Assembly: GCF_013377085.1 (NCBI RefSeq)
Contig: NZ_JACAAX010000048.1
Span: forward strand, 1-51,633
Source: Rhodoplanes sp.
GTDB taxonomy: Bacteria; Pseudomonadota; Alphaproteobacteria; Rhizobiales; Xanthobacteraceae
Reading direction: 5' to 3'
DNA length: 51,633 bases
A model generated the notes under the pieces. The model was not told the origin of the DNA, did not search any database, and was given only the letters and a program-made list of their open reading frames with translations. Positions 24,582-33,371 of the stretch are shown piece by piece. The first letter of the stretch is position 1. Each line of letters opens with the position of its first letter. The position numbers and the translations under genes are program-made.

Positions 24582-25604
24582 ATGCCCATGACCATCGCTG
24601 CGCAGGCCTGGCTTCCCGGCGCCGAGCTGCTCGTCCGACCGATGGGCAAGCTCGCCGACACGATCTTCGGTACCCGCGGATGCCTGTTCACGTTCCATCG
24701 CGCGGCGACGTCCAAGCGATGGGAAACGCTGCCGAACCGCAACTTCTATCTCGACGTCGCCTTCCTGGACCGGCTGCTCCGCTATCTCGAGCGCACCGGT
24801 TGGGCCGTGGTGACCATGGACGAGGCGCTGCGCCGCGCCGCACGCGGCGACACCGGCGACCGCTTCGTCAACTTCTCGGTCGACGACTGCTATCGCGACA
24901 CCTTCGAGACCGTGGTGCCGCTGTTCCGCAAGCACGGCGTGCCCGTCACGCTGTTCGTGACCACCGGCATCCCGGACGGCACCATGCCGATGTGGTGCGC
25001 CGGGCTGGAGGACGTGCTGCTGAACCGCGCGCGCGTGATCGTCGACGGCGGAACCGTCGAGGTCGCCACCGGCGAGGCCAAGCGGGCCGCCTATGCCGGC
25101 ATCGCCGAAGCCTGGGAGCAGCGGGGCGCGCCGGAGCGAAGCTACGCGGCGTTCTGTGTGGACAACGGCGTCGACGAGAAGGCCATGCACGAGACGCACG
25201 CGATCTCGTGGGACATGCTGGAGGCTCTGCGCGACGACCCGCTGGTCGAGATCGGCGGCCACTCCGTCTCGCATGCCCGCATCTCGTCGTTGTCGGAGGC
25301 CGATGCCTTCGCCGAGATCGACGGCTGCCGCAAGCGCCTCGAGGAGCGGCTCGGGATCGCGGTGAGGCACTTCGCCTTCCCGTACGGCCGCTCCGGCGAT
25401 TGCGGGCCGCGCGACTTCGACCTGGTCAGGCAGGCCGGCTACGCCAGCGCCGCCACCACCCGCAAGGGCCTGGTGCGTCACAGCCACGATCCGCTCCGGT
25501 TGCCGCGCAACACGCTCGACGGCTCGCACCGCCATCTGGCGCTCGCCGAGCTGCATCTCATCGGAGCCACGGGCGTCGCTGCCCGGGTGCTGGGCCGTGT
25601 CTGA
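24582..25604 (+). CDS. Polysaccharide deacetylase (NodB/CE4 family)
   Basis: A 340-residue enzyme that would remove N- or O-acetyl groups from a polysaccharide or its lipid-linked precursor. CE4 motif 1 is SVDD (Asp101, Asp102), motif 2 is HSVSH (His227, His231), and motif 3 is FAFPYGR (265-271). An insertion of about 60 residues (140-200) lies between motifs 1 and 2. No signal peptide is evident, so it may act in the cytoplasm or at the membrane. GGAGG lies five bases before the ATG. The gene starts three bases after the flippase stop, and the next gene overlaps its 3' end by eight bases. Confidence 0.85.
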   Translation: MPMTIAAQAWLPGAELLVRPMGKLADTIFGTRGCLFTFHRAATSKRWETLPNRNFYLDVAFLDRLLRYLERTGWAVVTMDEALRRAARGDTGDRFVNFSVDDCYRDTFETVVPLFRKHGVPVTLFVTTGIPDGTMPMWCAGLEDVLLNRARVIVDGGTVEVATGEAKRAAYAGIAEAWEQRGAPERSYAAFCVDNGVDEKAMHETHAISWDMLEALRDDPLVEIGGHSVSHARISSLSEADAFAEIDGCRKRLEERLGIAVRHFAFPYGRSGDCGPRDFDLVRQAGYASAATTRKGLVRHSHDPLRLPRNTLDGSHRHLALAELHLIGATGVAARVLGRV

Positions 25605-26820
25605 CAGTCGCATCCTCCGCATCCTGTCGATCGCTCACCCGGCCGTCAGCCGCGACGTCGGGCGGCGGCGCTATTATCCCCTCGCGGCGCGCGAGGATCT
25701 CGACGTGCACCTGGTGGTGCCGGCGACATGGCACCAATTCGGTCGCGACATCACGGCCGACCCGCCCGACGATCCCGGCATGACCGTGCACGTGCTGCCG
25801 ATCCGGCTGCCGAAGGCCGGCCCGATGACCTGGTACCTACATTTCTATCCGGGCCTGCGCGCCCTGATCCGCAAGCTCCGCCCAGACGTGATCCACATGT
25901 GGGAGGAGCCGTGGAGCGTCGTCGCCCTGCAGGCGAGCCTGCTCAAGGGTCCGGCCGCTCTGGTGATGGAGGTCGATCAGAACATCCTGAAGACCCTGCC
26001 GCCACCGTTCGAGAGCATCCGCAAGCACGTGCTGCGCAAGACCGCGCATGTGCTGTCGCGCAGCCCCGATGCGACCGCGGTGGTCCGGGCCCGCGGCTAC
26101 GCGGGCCCGGTGAGCCCGATCGGCTATGGCGTCGACCGCGACACGTTCCGGCCAGCCGCTGCGACGGCGTCGGCATCGGCATCGGCATCGCCTGCGACGG
26201 CGCTGCGGCTCGGCTATGTCGGCCGGCTCGTCGAGGAAAAGGGGCTCGACGATGCGCTCGACGCGATGACGCGCACCCGCGATCCGGTGACACTGTCGAT
26301 CCTCGGTGAAGGCCCGTACGAACCGGCGTTGCGCGGAAAAATTACGGCGCTCGGGCTGCAGGACCGCGTCGACATCCGCGGCTGGGCAGCACCGTCCGAG
26401 GTCGCGCGCTTCATGCATGGGCTCGATGCGCTGATCCTGCTGACGCGGACGACGCCGGCGGTGCGCGAGCAGTTCGGCCGCGTCATCGTCGAGGCGCAGA
26501 GCTGCGGCGTGCCGGTGATCGGCTCGACCTGCGGTGCCATTCCCGACGTGATCGGCGACGGCGGCTGGGTCGTTCCCGAGAGGGATCCGGCCACGCTCGC
26601 GACGCTCCTCGATGCGATCGCCGATCCGGGCACCCGGGCCCCGAAGACTGCGGCGGCCGAGCGCAATGTTCTAGCCCGGTACACTTACGATGCCGTCGCC
26701 CAGGCGCTCGCGGACTCGTGGACGGCCGTCGCGGGGCGGACAACTTCTCGTGAAAAAATGCATAAAAATGGAAGTATCGAGAAAACCGCGATATCGCATT
26801 CACGCGTCGGAAACCGGTGA
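25597..26820 (+). CDS. GT4-type glycosyltransferase with Ala-Ser linker
   Basis: A 407-residue GT-B glycosyltransferase. HMWEEPW (about 100-106) and IGYGVDRDTF close the N-terminal domain. The C-terminal domain has GYVGRLVEEKGLD, LGEGPYE and REQFGRVIVEAQSCGVPVIGS. The two domains are joined by an Ala-Ser repeat linker encoded by a hexanucleotide tandem repeat at 26167. The GTG at 25597 overlaps the deacetylase stop. The last 25 codons are AT-rich with an A6 run, unlike the rest of the gene, so the true C-terminus may once have been earlier or different. It ends the plus-strand block before the antisense hydrolase. Confidence 0.85.
   Translation: MSDSRILRILSIAHPAVSRDVGRRRYYPLAAREDLDVHLVVPATWHQFGRDITADPPDDPGMTVHVLPIRLPKAGPMTWYLHFYPGLRALIRKLRPDVIHMWEEPWSVVALQASLLKGPAALVMEVDQNILKTLPPPFESIRKHVLRKTAHVLSRSPDATAVVRARGYAGPVSPIGYGVDRDTFRPAAATASASASASPATALRLGYVGRLVEEKGLDDALDAMTRTRDPVTLSILGEGPYEPALRGKITALGLQDRVDIRGWAAPSEVARFMHGLDALILLTRTTPAVREQFGRVIVEAQSCGVPVIGSTCGAIPDVIGDGGWVVPERDPATLATLLDAIADPGTRAPKTAAAERNVLARYTYDAVAQALADSWTAVAGRTTSREKMHKNGSIEKTAISHSRVGNR
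26167..26190 (+). repeat. Hexanucleotide tandem repeat inside a glycosyltransferase gene
   Basis: Four head-to-tail copies of GCATCG (the first has GCGTCG) encode (Ala-Ser)4 in the interdomain linker. Copy changes would keep the frame and alter linker length. Confidence 0.7.
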
Positions 26821-26888
26821 GGCGGCTTGATCGTCTCGCATCCGTCGACACGCCATTGTCTCGATGCCGCCTTACAGAACGTGACGCA

Positions 26889-28262
26889 TCAGGGACGCCT
26901 GCGCACCCGCAACATGTAGGTCTCGTTGTCCTTCAACCCGTCGATCGAGTTTGCTCCGCCATGAACCGGCAGAACCCTGAGCAGACCGTCGAAGCCCCAC
27001 AGCTCGGCCAGCCGCGCCCAGTCGGGCAGGTCGACGGCCCAGCTTCGGCCAGGCCGGTCGGTCCAGCCGGGGCGGTTCTGCCAGACCAGCAGGAGACCAT
27101 CATCGCCGTCGAGCCGATACGTCCCGCTGCGATCAGGATCGAGCGACGTGAACCGCATGTCGCCGGCGAGCTGCAGAACGGTCCGCAGCACGACGGCGCG
27201 TGGGTCCGGCGTCCACGGATTCTCGGCTTCCGCCATGGCATAGGCGGGTCCGTCGACGCGGACGGTGTCGCCGAGATTCCACGGGAAGGCCAGCACGGTC
27301 GCGGACGTCCGGCGGTCGGACTTCACCACGCCGAGATGATCCCACAGCCCGGTGAGGAAGAGACTCGCGGCGAGCTTCGGATCGGACCAGTCCTCGACGC
27401 GGGCGATGTTGAACTCGGTCGCGTAGAAATTCACGTCGCGGGTCAGGCCGAGCGCCGCCTTGACGCGGTCGAAGCAACCTTGCGCGGAGAACTCGCGGCC
27501 GCGGGTGAGCGGAAACCAACGGGCGTTGTAGTAGGTGTGCAGGTCGATGCCGTCGAGGCGCCCGTCCTGCAAGAGCGGCGCGATCGCCGGGCCGTAGCCG
27601 CGCAGCGTCGCGTCGCCGTGCGAGTTGCAGGTGGCGAAGCCGCCCGGCACGACGCGCAGCGTGCGGTCGACGCTGTGGACGCCGTCGGCGAGGCCGGCGA
27701 GCGCGTCGCGATAGGCGGCGTGCGGAATGGTCGCCTGCACGTCCGGCTCGTTGATGGCCGTGAAGATCGTGGCGCCCCAACCCCGCACGCCGTTCTCGCG
27801 GCCCCAATCGCCGTCAGGACGGAAGCGCTGCGCATAGGCGCGGCCGGCCGCGTACCAGTCGTCGTAGGAACCGATCGGCTGCGGCGGATCGAGCGTCTGA
27901 TAGCTGCCCTCGTATTCGAGCAGGATGATCGGCGTGATGCCATTGCGGTGCGCCTCGCGCATCGCCGCGTCGAAGTCGTGCACGGTCGGCCGCCGGGCGA
28001 GATCGCGCCAGCCGTAGGAATCCATCCGGCCGAGCGGCGCGCCGACACCCTCCAGCGCCTGATAGAGCTGCTGCGTCGCCGATGCGACGGGCAGATGCGT
28101 CACCAGATTGCCGCCGCCGACGCGCCCGCGCAGCGTCATGGACCGGGGTTCGACCGGTCCGCTCGCCGAAGCAGTCTGGGCGACAGCCGGCGCGCCCGAT
28201 CCGAGCAGCACCGTCAGCACGAGACACAGAGCGGCGAACGCGCCGCCACCGATCCTGATCAT
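26889..28262 (-). CDS. Secreted clan GH-A glycoside hydrolase, PslG-like
   Basis: A 457-residue exported TIM-barrel hydrolase. A signal peptide ends near AVAQ (about 29). The acid/base Glu172 is in the INEP motif (170-173), and the nucleophile Glu283 is in FYATEFNI. Both positions match clan-A retaining glycosidases (GH5/GH39-like). A small beta domain follows after about 390. PslG and similar enzymes sit inside exopolysaccharide loci and trim or release the polymer they co-occur with, which is the likely role here. It is encoded opposite to the polysaccharide operon, and its start is only 26 bases from the divergent glycosyltransferase start. The exact GH family needs a profile search. Confidence 0.8.
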   Translation of the reverse strand: MIRIGGGAFAALCLVLTVLLGSGAPAVAQTASASGPVEPRSMTLRGRVGGGNLVTHLPVASATQQLYQALEGVGAPLGRMDSYGWRDLARRPTVHDFDAAMREAHRNGITPIILLEYEGSYQTLDPPQPIGSYDDWYAAGRAYAQRFRPDGDWGRENGVRGWGATIFTAINEPDVQATIPHAAYRDALAGLADGVHSVDRTLRVVPGGFATCNSHGDATLRGYGPAIAPLLQDGRLDGIDLHTYYNARWFPLTRGREFSAQGCFDRVKAALGLTRDVNFYATEFNIARVEDWSDPKLAASLFLTGLWDHLGVVKSDRRTSATVLAFPWNLGDTVRVDGPAYAMAEAENPWTPDPRAVVLRTVLQLAGDMRFTSLDPDRSGTYRLDGDDGLLLVWQNRPGWTDRPGRSWAVDLPDWARLAELWGFDGLLRVLPVHGGANSIDGLKDNETYMLRVRRRP

Positions 28263-28288
28263 CTGTCATCTTGCCCGAACACACCCCC

Positions 28289-29485
28289 ATGACACTCGAA
28301 ATCATCCAGATTGTCCAGGAGCTGAGCTCGGTCGGCGGTGTCGAGAGCGTCGCGCTCGAGCTCGCCGGCGTGTTCGGCCGTGCCGGCGTCGTCAACTCGG
28401 TGATCGCCAGCAACGTCGCCAGCACGGTCGACCGCAAGACCGTGATCGAGCGCGTCGCGCCATGGCTCGCGAAAATCCCGACGCGCGGCGCGCTGCGGCA
28501 TATCGGCCGCGCCCTGGTGGTGCCGCTGTTCACCTTCGTCGCGACGCGCGCCGCCGAGCGCCACAAGGGCGCCGTCGTGATCAGCCACGGCGACAGCCTG
28601 CGCGGCGACGTGCTGGTGGTGCACGCCGTCAATGCCGAGAGCCTGGCCGAGAAGCGCCGCTCCGGAAGCTGGCGCTGGCTCCTCAATCCGACGCATCTGT
28701 GGGTGGCGGCGCGCGACCGCTGGATGATCGGCGGGCTTCGCTATCGCATCTTCGTCGCCGTCTCGTCGCGGGTCGCCGAGGAGCTGCAGCGCCATTACGA
28801 CGTGCCGCGCTCGCGCATCCGCATCATCCCGAACGGCATCGACCTCGACCGCTTCCGCCCCGATCCCGAGGCGGGGGCACGGATCCGCCGGGAATTCGGC
28901 ATCCCGGCGGACGCGCGGCTCCTGCTGTTCATCGGCCACGAGTTCGATCGCAAGGGCCTCGTCCATGCGGTCGGTGCGCTGGAGCTCCTCGACCAGGACA
29001 CCTGGCTCCTGGTGGTCGGCTCGGAGAATCCGGCGCCGTTCCGGCGGATGGCGACGAAGGCCGGCGACCGGCTGGTGTTCGCCGGCTCGCGCCGCGACGT
29101 CGAGTCGTTCTACGCGGCGGCCGACGCCTTCGTGTTCCCGACCTCCTACGAGACCTTCTCGCTCGTCTGCATGGAGGCGATGGCGACCAAGGTGCCGGTC
29201 TTCGCCACTCCGGTCGGCGGCATCGAGGACTATCTGCAAGACGGCGTCAACGGTTTCCGGATCGCGCCGGACGCGAGCGACATCGCCGCGAAGATCCGCA
29301 CCGTCTTCGCCGACCCGGACCTGCTGGCGCGGCTGCGCAGTGGCGCCCGCGCCACGGCGGAGCGTTTTGGCTGGGACAACATCGGATCGCGCTACATTGC
29401 GCTTGCCGAGGAGCTCAGCAAGCCGGAGAAGAGCCCGGAAGCCGAGCCCACGACGCTGGTGCACACAGGACAGGAACCCGCATGA
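28289..29485 (+). CDS. GT4-type glycosyltransferase
   Basis: A 398-residue GT-B glycosyltransferase. SSVGGVESVALELAG starts the N-terminal domain. RIIPNGIDLDRF, FIGHEFDRKGL and PTSYETFSLVCMEAMATKVPVFATPVGG form the sugar-nucleotide side. It starts at ATG 28289, 26 bases from the divergent hydrolase start, leaving little room for separate promoters. It ends with ATGA overlap into the VanZ-like gene. It presumably adds another sugar of the same repeat unit. Confidence 0.87.
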   Translation: MTLEIIQIVQELSSVGGVESVALELAGVFGRAGVVNSVIASNVASTVDRKTVIERVAPWLAKIPTRGALRHIGRALVVPLFTFVATRAAERHKGAVVISHGDSLRGDVLVVHAVNAESLAEKRRSGSWRWLLNPTHLWVAARDRWMIGGLRYRIFVAVSSRVAEELQRHYDVPRSRIRIIPNGIDLDRFRPDPEAGARIRREFGIPADARLLLFIGHEFDRKGLVHAVGALELLDQDTWLLVVGSENPAPFRRMATKAGDRLVFAGSRRDVESFYAAADAFVFPTSYETFSLVCMEAMATKVPVFATPVGGIEDYLQDGVNGFRIAPDASDIAAKIRTVFADPDLLARLRSGARATAERFGWDNIGSRYIALAEELSKPEKSPEAEPTTLVHTGQEPA

Positions 29486-29892
29486 CGGATCTCGCCGAAC
29501 GCAACGCCGCGGCGATCCGCACGGACCTGCCCGCAAAGCTCGGCCGCGTCGCCGCCGGCCTGATCGCGCTCGTCATCGTGGTGCTGTCGGTGGTGCCGCC
29601 GTCGCTGCGTCCGGTCACGGCATCGCACATGATCGAGCACCTGGCGATCTTCGCGGCGCTCGGTGCCGCCTTCGGCCTGGCGACGCCGGGCCGCCCGCGC
29701 CTGCAGGTGATCGCCGTGCTGGTCTTTGCCACGACGGTCGAGCTGATGCAGATCGGCGCGCCCGGCCGACACGCCCGGCTCGTGGACTTTGCCGTCGATG
29801 CGAGCGGCGCGCTCGTCGGCCTGGCCCTCGCGGCCGTCGCACAAGTCATGATGCGGCGGATCACCGGACCCGCGGCCCACCCTTCGGATTAA
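29482..29892 (+). CDS. VanZ-like membrane protein
   Basis: A 136-residue protein with three to four hydrophobic helices and the VanZ family pattern: VVPPSLRP, HMIEHLAIFAALGAAF, then VELMQI and a short RHARLVDFAVDASGALVG. VanZ-like proteins are frequent in exopolysaccharide loci, but their biochemical role is not settled. Translation is coupled to the upstream glycosyltransferase (ATGA). Its stop shares the palindrome TTAA with the stop of the convergent gene at 29889. Confidence 0.82.
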   Translation: MTDLAERNAAAIRTDLPAKLGRVAAGLIALVIVVLSVVPPSLRPVTASHMIEHLAIFAALGAAFGLATPGRPRLQVIAVLVFATTVELMQIGAPGRHARLVDFAVDASGALVGLALAAVAQVMMRRITGPAAHPSD

Positions 29893-30815
29893 CGCAACTC
29901 GCGCAGATCCCGCGCCACGATCCGGCGCACCGAGACGCCGTCGCGGCGGGCGGCCAGCGCGCCCTTCAGGAAGGTCGCGGCATTGTGCTTGCCGGCCGTG
30001 CCGACGACCGAGCGCACCGCCTGCTCGGCGAGAAGGCGCAGGCGCTCGAGGCCGTGATCGAGGTGGCTCGGCGCCAGCGGGCCGACCGCGGCAGCGGCGC
30101 GGCGGGTCTCGGCGAGCTGCTCCAGCCGGCGATACAGTCCGTAGCCGGCGTCGAAGCCGGTGCGGCGCTCCGGCAAGAGCCGCACATGGCGGGCATGGGG
30201 CGTGAACCGCACCGTGGTGCGGCCGCGCAGGCGCAGATGATCGAGCGCCAGCATGAAGGCGACCGCGTCGCCGCCCTCGCCCGTGGTCGCCAGCTTGACC
30301 TGCCGCAGGGTCTCGACCCGCGCCCAGAACACCGCGCCGAGCAGGCTGCGGGCCCGGATCAGCCCGCGCAGCCAGGAGAGCAGCCCCGGCTCGCGCGGCC
30401 GTTCTGCCACGGCGAGATCGCTGACGCCGTCGCCGTCGGTGGTGATCTTCACCACTTGGCGGACGAGATCGACGCCCGCCACCGAGTCCTCGTACAGAAT
30501 CACATGGTCGCGAACGGCATCGAGCCAGCGCGGCCCGAGCACCACGCCCTCCGGTGTCGCGATCACGATGTCGACGTCGGAGGCGAGCGCCGCCACGGCC
30601 GCGGCCAGCATGTCGGGCTCCGCCGCGGCGACGACGGTGACGCCGGCGCTTCCCGACATGGCCGCGAAGGCATGCTCGCGCCCCCTCGGCACGGCGAGCA
30701 CGATCCGGGCCGGCCGATACCGCCAGGTCTCGGCGGCCGCGAGCGTCGCGCGGGCGAGCCGCGGGTCGCCGCGCCCGAGAACGATCAAGCCGAAGGTCGG
30801 GTCGAGCTGCGTCAT
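29889..30815 (-). CDS. Glycosyltransferase-like (GT-A-type) protein of unknown activity
   Basis: A 308-residue protein. The beginning (FGLIVLGRGDPRLARATL), a following hydrophobic strand DVDIVIATPEGVVLG near 80-94, and a VRFTPHARHVRLLPERR segment suggest a GT-A-like nucleotide-sugar fold with a long helical C-terminus. No clear DXD metal motif is seen, so it may be degenerate or outside known families. It converges on the VanZ-like gene with a four-base overlap and probably follows the gene at 30859 on the same transcript, 43 bases away. Confidence 0.6.
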   Translation of the reverse strand: MTQLDPTFGLIVLGRGDPRLARATLAAAETWRYRPARIVLAVPRGREHAFAAMSGSAGVTVVAAAEPDMLAAAVAALASDVDIVIATPEGVVLGPRWLDAVRDHVILYEDSVAGVDLVRQVVKITTDGDGVSDLAVAERPREPGLLSWLRGLIRARSLLGAVFWARVETLRQVKLATTGEGGDAVAFMLALDHLRLRGRTTVRFTPHARHVRLLPERRTGFDAGYGLYRRLEQLAETRRAAAAVGPLAPSHLDHGLERLRLLAEQAVRSVVGTAGKHNAATFLKGALAARRDGVSVRRIVARDLRELR

Positions 30816-30858
30816 GTCACCCTGCGAGCCTCACCCCACGAGCCTCATGTTGCACGCC

Positions 30859-31950
30859 TCACCCCCCGAGCCGCCGCCAGGCGGAGGCGAACATCCGCGC
30901 CACCGCATCGGGCGCCGTGCGGGCGATCGACTCCTCGACGCCGTCGAACGAGAATGGCCGGTTGGTCCACGACTGCGCCATCACGTTGATCGCCATGGCG
31001 AGATGATAGGCACTGCCGGCCGCGTAGAGGAGGCCGCGCCGGCCGTAGTCGACGATCTCGATGGCGGCGCCGGTGTCGGGCACGATCACGCTCTTGCGTG
31101 CCGCCAGCGCCGCCACCACGGCGCAGAGGGCGCGATCCTCGGCACGCGGCACCACCAGCACGTCGACGTCGCGCAGGAACGCGTCGGCACTCGCGGCGTC
31201 CGCCACGGTGACGCCGGGCGGCAGGACCGCACGGCCGGCGAGCGACGCCGGCGCGATTTTCAAGGTGAACAGGTCGGTCTGGCCCGTGAGGGCGACGGCG
31301 CGCAGCAGCAACTCCAGCACCTCCGCGTCGGCATCCGGGTCCCAGAAGCCGAGCACCGGCCCCTGACGACGCTGCCCCAGCGGTATCACGCCGAACGTCC
31401 GGGTCGGCGGCGACGGCGGCGGCGCCACCGCCGAGAAGCGGGCGCGCGGGAAGAAGCCATGCCGGAAGTGACGGCCGAGATCGGCGCGGTTCGAGCCGAG
31501 AACGGCGGTGACGTGACGCGAGGCATGGCGGGCCTGCCAATGCGCGAGGCTGCGGCCACGGCGAACGAGGTCGGCCAGGCTGCGCGGTCGCCCGGCCGGG
31601 AGGTCGGCGACGGCGCCGTCCGACGAGACGAAATGGGCGAGCGGCTTCGCAGCACGCGCAACGTGGCCCCAGACCGATCCGAGATCCTCGGTCGCCCCGA
31701 AGGTCTGCACCACGCCGACGCGCTCCTGGGCGACGATCAAGGGCAGCCGGTCGACCTGGTTGCGGTAGCCGACGATCCCGGGCACCTCGCTCGGCACGGT
31801 GGCGGAGCTCGGCTCCGGATCGATGTCGACGTCGATCACCACGGGCTCGACGCCGGCTTCCGCGAGCGCACAGATGAAGCCGCGGGAGCGGTACGGCAGA
31901 TACACCGACGCGGCAGCCGCGCGGCCGACGAACACCAGGGCGGCCTTCAT
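30859..31950 (-). CDS. GT-B-like glycosyltransferase of the polysaccharide locus
   Basis: A 363-residue protein with a GT-B-like layout. The N-terminal domain has FVGRAAAASVYLPYRSRGF. A mid-region GFWDPDADAEVLELLLRA resembles the start of a C-terminal Rossmann domain. VLVVPRAEDRALCAVVAALAARKSVIVPD corresponds to the acidic, donor-binding part of GT4 enzymes, but the usual E-x7-E is weak. AGGA lies six bases before the ATG. It may be a divergent glycosyltransferase or an inactive paralogue acting with the neighbour downstream. Confidence 0.6.
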   Translation of the reverse strand: MKAALVFVGRAAAASVYLPYRSRGFICALAEAGVEPVVIDVDIDPEPSSATVPSEVPGIVGYRNQVDRLPLIVAQERVGVVQTFGATEDLGSVWGHVARAAKPLAHFVSSDGAVADLPAGRPRSLADLVRRGRSLAHWQARHASRHVTAVLGSNRADLGRHFRHGFFPRARFSAVAPPPSPPTRTFGVIPLGQRRQGPVLGFWDPDADAEVLELLLRAVALTGQTDLFTLKIAPASLAGRAVLPPGVTVADAASADAFLRDVDVLVVPRAEDRALCAVVAALAARKSVIVPDTGAAIEIVDYGRRGLLYAAGSAYHLAMAINVMAQSWTNRPFSFDGVEESIARTAPDAVARMFASAWRRLGG

Positions 31951-32142
31951 GCTCAGTCCTGTAGCTCCGTCGTGCTCGGGCCGGGGCGGTCGATCTCCGT
32001 CGAATGCGCGAGTCCGGCGCGGCGCCGCCGCCGATTCCGTGCGTTCAGCCTATAGCATGCACCGATCCGTGATGGCACGCCAAGGGGCGTGCGGCCCGGC
32101 CGGCGCCCGGCCGGCCCGGTCGCATCGATCGAGCGGCACTGA

Positions 32143-32508
32143 TCAGGCGGCGTGCGAATAGACGAGGCCGCGCGGGCCGCTGCGCATGAAGCGGCCGCGG
32201 ACCGTGCGGGTCAGCGGGCCCGCCACGGTGCCGACCTCGACGGCGAAGCCGCAGTCGTGGCCGCCGTCCGGCGCCCTCGTGCAGCCCTGCTTGCTGAAGC
32301 TCTTGATCTCGAACAGCGCCGTGCCGGCCCGTCGAATGCGCGCGACCCCGACCGTGCCTTCGGTCTCGGCCACGTAGTCGAGCACGGCGCGCACCTCGTC
32401 CGACAGCGTCAGGGCGAAGGCGCTGCGCATCGCGCTCTCACTCGGCTCGTTCGTCCCGTGCAGGATGGTCGTCACCAGCACGATGACCGAAATCATCGCC
32501 GCCCACAT
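32143..32508 (-). CDS. Small membrane-anchored protein with a Cys pair
   Basis: A 121-residue protein. The start at ATG 32508 is preceded by GGGGG, and a GTG-started extension is less likely. One N-terminal transmembrane helix (MISVIVLVTTIL) is followed by a mainly beta periplasmic part with two cysteines in GCTRAPDGGHDCGF and a basic stretch near the end. No family was recognised. It is transcribed alone. Confidence 0.6.
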   Translation of the reverse strand: MWAAMISVIVLVTTILHGTNEPSESAMRSAFALTLSDEVRAVLDYVAETEGTVGVARIRRAGTALFEIKSFSKQGCTRAPDGGHDCGFAVEVGTVAGPLTRTVRGRFMRSGPRGLVYSHAA

Positions 32509-32674
32509 CGCAGCCCCCGTCCCCAAGTTACGGGAGAGACCCTGCCACAAAGGCTTTTCGGCCCGGTTCAGCCGGTCGTTTCAATTTTAACGACCGCGCC
32601 CGAAGGGCCGGGCACGTTGTCAGGCGAAGCGGAATCGGCCAAGCCTCGCGGGCGCCCCTCTCCAGGAGACTGTC

Positions 32675-33367
32675 ATGGCCCGCCCCCGCCGCCCCGCCTC
32701 GCCCGCCGCGTCGCGCCGAGGCGCAGCCGCGCCGACGCCCAAGCCGAGCCGCAAGACGAAACCGGCTCCGAAGACCAAGGCCTCGGCCGCGGTGCCGGCC
32801 TATCGGCTGCCCGCCCTCACCGAGGAGACGCTCGACCCGGCGCAGCGCGCGCTCCTGGCCGCCATGCGGGCGGGCCCGCGCGGCGGCGCCTTGAGCCTGC
32901 GCGGCCCGTTCGGCGTGTTCCTGCATGCACCGGGCTTCGGATCGCTCGCCCAGGAGCTCGGCGCGCATTGCCGGTTCGGCACCACGGTCCCGGCGCGTCT
33001 CTCGGAGTTCGCCATCCTGGTGACGGCGCGGCTGTGGCGGGCCCATTACGAGTGGCACGTGCATGCGCCGATCGCCGAGAAGGCCGGCGTCAAGCCGGCG
33101 ACCATCGCGGATCTGAAGGCCGGGCGCGCGCCGGCCCGGGCCGCGGCCGACGAGAAGGCCGTCTACGCCTTCGTCACCGAGCTCTATGCGAAGAAGCGGG
33201 TCACCGACCGCACCTATGCGCGGCTCCACGCGATCGTAGGGGATGTCGGGATGGTCGAGTTCGCCGGCATCCTCGGCTACTACGCTCTGGTGGCGATGAC
33301 GCTCGACGTCTTCCGGGTGCCGCTCCCAGGCGAAGCGAAACTGCCATTCGCCGAGCCGAAGGTCTGA
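32675..33367 (+). CDS. Carboxymuconolactone decarboxylase (CMD) family protein
   Basis: A 230-residue protein. Residues 1-40 are a low-complexity Ala/Pro/Lys/Arg extension. Residues 45-225 are an all-helical CMD fold with FGVFLHAPGF, LSEFAILVTARLWRAHYEWHVH (two adjacent fragments of the conserved helix) and an Ile-Gly-Tyr-Tyr stretch. There is no CXXC pair, so an AhpD-like peroxidase role is unlikely. The conserved Glu/His in EWHVH fits the decarboxylase-like branch. AGGAG six bases before the ATG supports the long N-terminus. Substrate is unknown. Confidence 0.8.
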   Translation: MARPRRPASPAASRRGAAAPTPKPSRKTKPAPKTKASAAVPAYRLPALTEETLDPAQRALLAAMRAGPRGGALSLRGPFGVFLHAPGFGSLAQELGAHCRFGTTVPARLSEFAILVTARLWRAHYEWHVHAPIAEKAGVKPATIADLKAGRAPARAAADEKAVYAFVTELYAKKRVTDRTYARLHAIVGDVGMVEFAGILGYYALVAMTLDVFRVPLPGEAKLPFAEPKV

Positions 33368-33371
33368 AACC

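Noticed and set aside
28963-30989. A 674-codon plus-strand frame across the VanZ-like gene
   Set aside because: It is an out-of-frame shadow, rich in Arg/Ala without motifs, and overlaps three supported genes.
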